Shown piece by piece: positions 3,887 through 5,070 of a stretch of DNA of 5,070 bases. Position numbers and translations under genes: made by a program. Each line of letters starts with the position of its first letter. The first letter of the stretch is position 1. The stretch is from Oscillospiraceae bacterium (lineage in GTDB: Bacteria; Bacillota; Clostridia; Oscillospirales; Ruminococcaceae), in assembly GCA_009784765.1 (NCBI GenBank), contig WQXP01000104.1:1-5070 (forward strand), in the 5' to 3' direction. The notes under the pieces are model-generated. The model searched no databases, was not told where the DNA came from, and saw only the letters and a program-made list of their open reading frames with translations.

Positions 3887-5070
3887 ATGGCTGTATTCTT
3901 AAATGCGTGGAAAATCGGCGATTTGCGTAAGAAAATGCTCTTCACGCTCTTCATTGTTCTGATTTTCCGATTAGGTTCACATATATTGGTTCCCTTTATT
4001 GCCCCCGACGCAATGGCGGGCTTATTAGGGGGCGACGGCACGTTGATGGAATATTTCAACGCTATTACCGGTGGTGCCCTCGGTCGCGGAACTCTCTTCG
4101 CGATGAGTATTACACCTTATATCAACGCCTCGATTATTATGCAGCTCCTCACGGTTGCTATTCCTGCACTCGAACGTATGCAAAAAGAGGGGGAAGAGGG
4201 GCAGAAGAAAATCAACAAGATTATCAAGCTTTTGGCTCTCGCAATCGGGATTTTCCAAGCGACTGCGTTCTACTTCGTTCTCGCACGCATGACTCTTCCC
4301 GAAACAGGCTTGCCTGCGTTGACTCATGAAGCGGGAGGCGGGATTTATGCCCTCCTCGAAATGATTGTTATTATCGGGTGCTTCACCGCAGGGGCGTCTC
4401 TCATTATCTGGCTCGGTGAACAAATCACCGACCGCGGGATTGGTAACGGCATTTCTATGATACTCTTCGCCGGGATTATCTCCAGCATTCCCGGGGAAAT
4501 ATTCGGGCCGGACATTCTTAAAGGCGAATTCGGCGGCTTAATCGGGCAGATGACTGTCGGTGAAGCCGGGTGGCAGGGTGTCATTTTTGTTCCCCTTATT
4601 CTTGCGATTTATATTGCTATGATTGGCTTCGTTGTTCATATGACTAACGCTGAACGCAGAATCCCTGTGCAATATGCTAAGCGTCAAGTCGGGAGGAAAA
4701 TGTATGGCGGACAAAGCTCGCACATTCCCATTAAAGTTGCTATGTCCGGGGTTATGCCAATTATCTTCGCAATGAGCATTATGTCGCTTCCGACAACACT
4801 TCTGCACTTTTTCGGAATCAGCCCTCAGACGCTTTCAACTAAGCAAGAACTGACGCAGATGGACGAAATTTGGATTAAGTTTTTCGAAATTTTCAACGGC
4901 GGAACTTGGCTCTATGCGGCGATTTACTTCCTCTTGATTATCGGGTTTAACTACTTCTATGTTGCGGTTCAGTATAACCCCATCGAAATTGCCAATAACC
5001 TCAAGAAGAATAACGGCGCGATTCCCGGGTATCGCCCCGGCAAGCCTACCAGCGATTTTATCCACAACTC
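3887..5070 (+). CDS. secY: Protein translocase channel subunit SecY (partial, 3' end missing)
   Basis: SecY forms the membrane channel through which unfolded secretory and membrane proteins pass, with SecE and SecG and driven by SecA or the ribosome. From ATG at 3887 (AAAGGA at 3873-3878 upstream) the frame stays open to the window end, 394 codons plus two bases; homologues are about 430 aa, so the last part is missing. Likely membrane spans: about 17-37, 70-93, 113-133, 152-175, 184-204, 232-252, 282-302, 341-361. Signatures seen: ITPYINASIIMQLL (75-88, span 2), ITDRGIGNGISMIL (180-193), RRIPVQYAKR (257-266, cytosolic loop), MSGVMPIIFAMSIM (286-299) and the NPIEIANNLKKNNGAIPGYRPGKPT loop (364-388). 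The ribosome- and SecA-facing cytosolic loops are intact. Its position after rplO is canonical. No oddity seen. Confidence 0.97.
   Translation, partial: MAVFLNAWKIGDLRKKMLFTLFIVLIFRLGSHILVPFIAPDAMAGLLGGDGTLMEYFNAITGGALGRGTLFAMSITPYINASIIMQLLTVAIPALERMQKEGEEGQKKINKIIKLLALAIGIFQATAFYFVLARMTLPETGLPALTHEAGGGIYALLEMIVIIGCFTAGASLIIWLGEQITDRGIGNGISMILFAGIISSIPGEIFGPDILKGEFGGLIGQMTVGEAGWQGVIFVPLILAIYIAMIGFVVHMTNAERRIPVQYAKRQVGRKMYGGQSSHIPIKVAMSGVMPIIFAMSIMSLPTTLLHFFGISPQTLSTKQELTQMDEIWIKFFEIFNGGTWLYAAIYFLLIIGFNYFYVAVQYNPIEIANNLKKNNGAIPGYRPGKPTSDFIHN

Noticed and set aside
4025..5065. Several reverse-strand open frames opposite secY
   Set aside because: They are shadows of the long, clearly conserved secY frame and have no supporting signals.

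Overview
The window is a stretch of a bacterial spc ribosomal-protein operon, all on the + strand: the last 21 codons of rpsN (S14), then rpsH (S8), rplF (L6), rplR (L18), rpsE (S5), two unrecognised genes, rpmD (L30), rplO (L15) and the first 394 codons of secY, which runs off the right edge. The zinc-type S14 ending, the presence of L30, the strong AGGAGG-like ribosome-binding sites and the wording of the proteins suggest a Firmicutes/Clostridia lineage, perhaps close to the Ruminococcaceae/Oscillospirales. That assignment is inference from remembered family resemblance, not a search.

Region 1-1853 holds four ribosomal-protein junctions, and each of the four spacers carries a repeat that forms a hairpin. 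The rpsN-rpsH spacer holds four tandem 51-bp units (family A). The rpsH-rplF and rplF-rplR spacers each hold one copy of a different ~28-bp palindromic element (family B). The rplR-rpsE spacer holds two copies of a longer A relative (A'). All four start at or within about 10 bases after the upstream stop codon and leave the next gene's Shine-Dalgarno intact. Inside the A array, all six differences between units 2 and 3 fall at facing positions of one stem, so pairing is kept. This points to selection or inheritance at the level of a folded RNA or DNA hairpin.

Region 2367-3118 replaces the normally short rpsE-rpmD spacer with a two-gene cassette: a 61-aa acidic protein and a 168-aa protein whose start overlaps the first gene's stop by one base. 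Both are more AT-rich than their neighbours, resemble no ribosomal protein and are not recognised. They look like an insertion that now rides on the operon transcript. Region 3119-5070 returns to the ordinary order rpmD-rplO-secY with tight spacing and no repeats of the A or B type.

No promoter, intrinsic terminator, tRNA, rRNA, transposase or CRISPR array is supportable. The genes are expected to be co-transcribed from a promoter upstream of the window: the ribosomal proteins build the two subunits, and SecY is the membrane channel to which ribosomes deliver secretory proteins.
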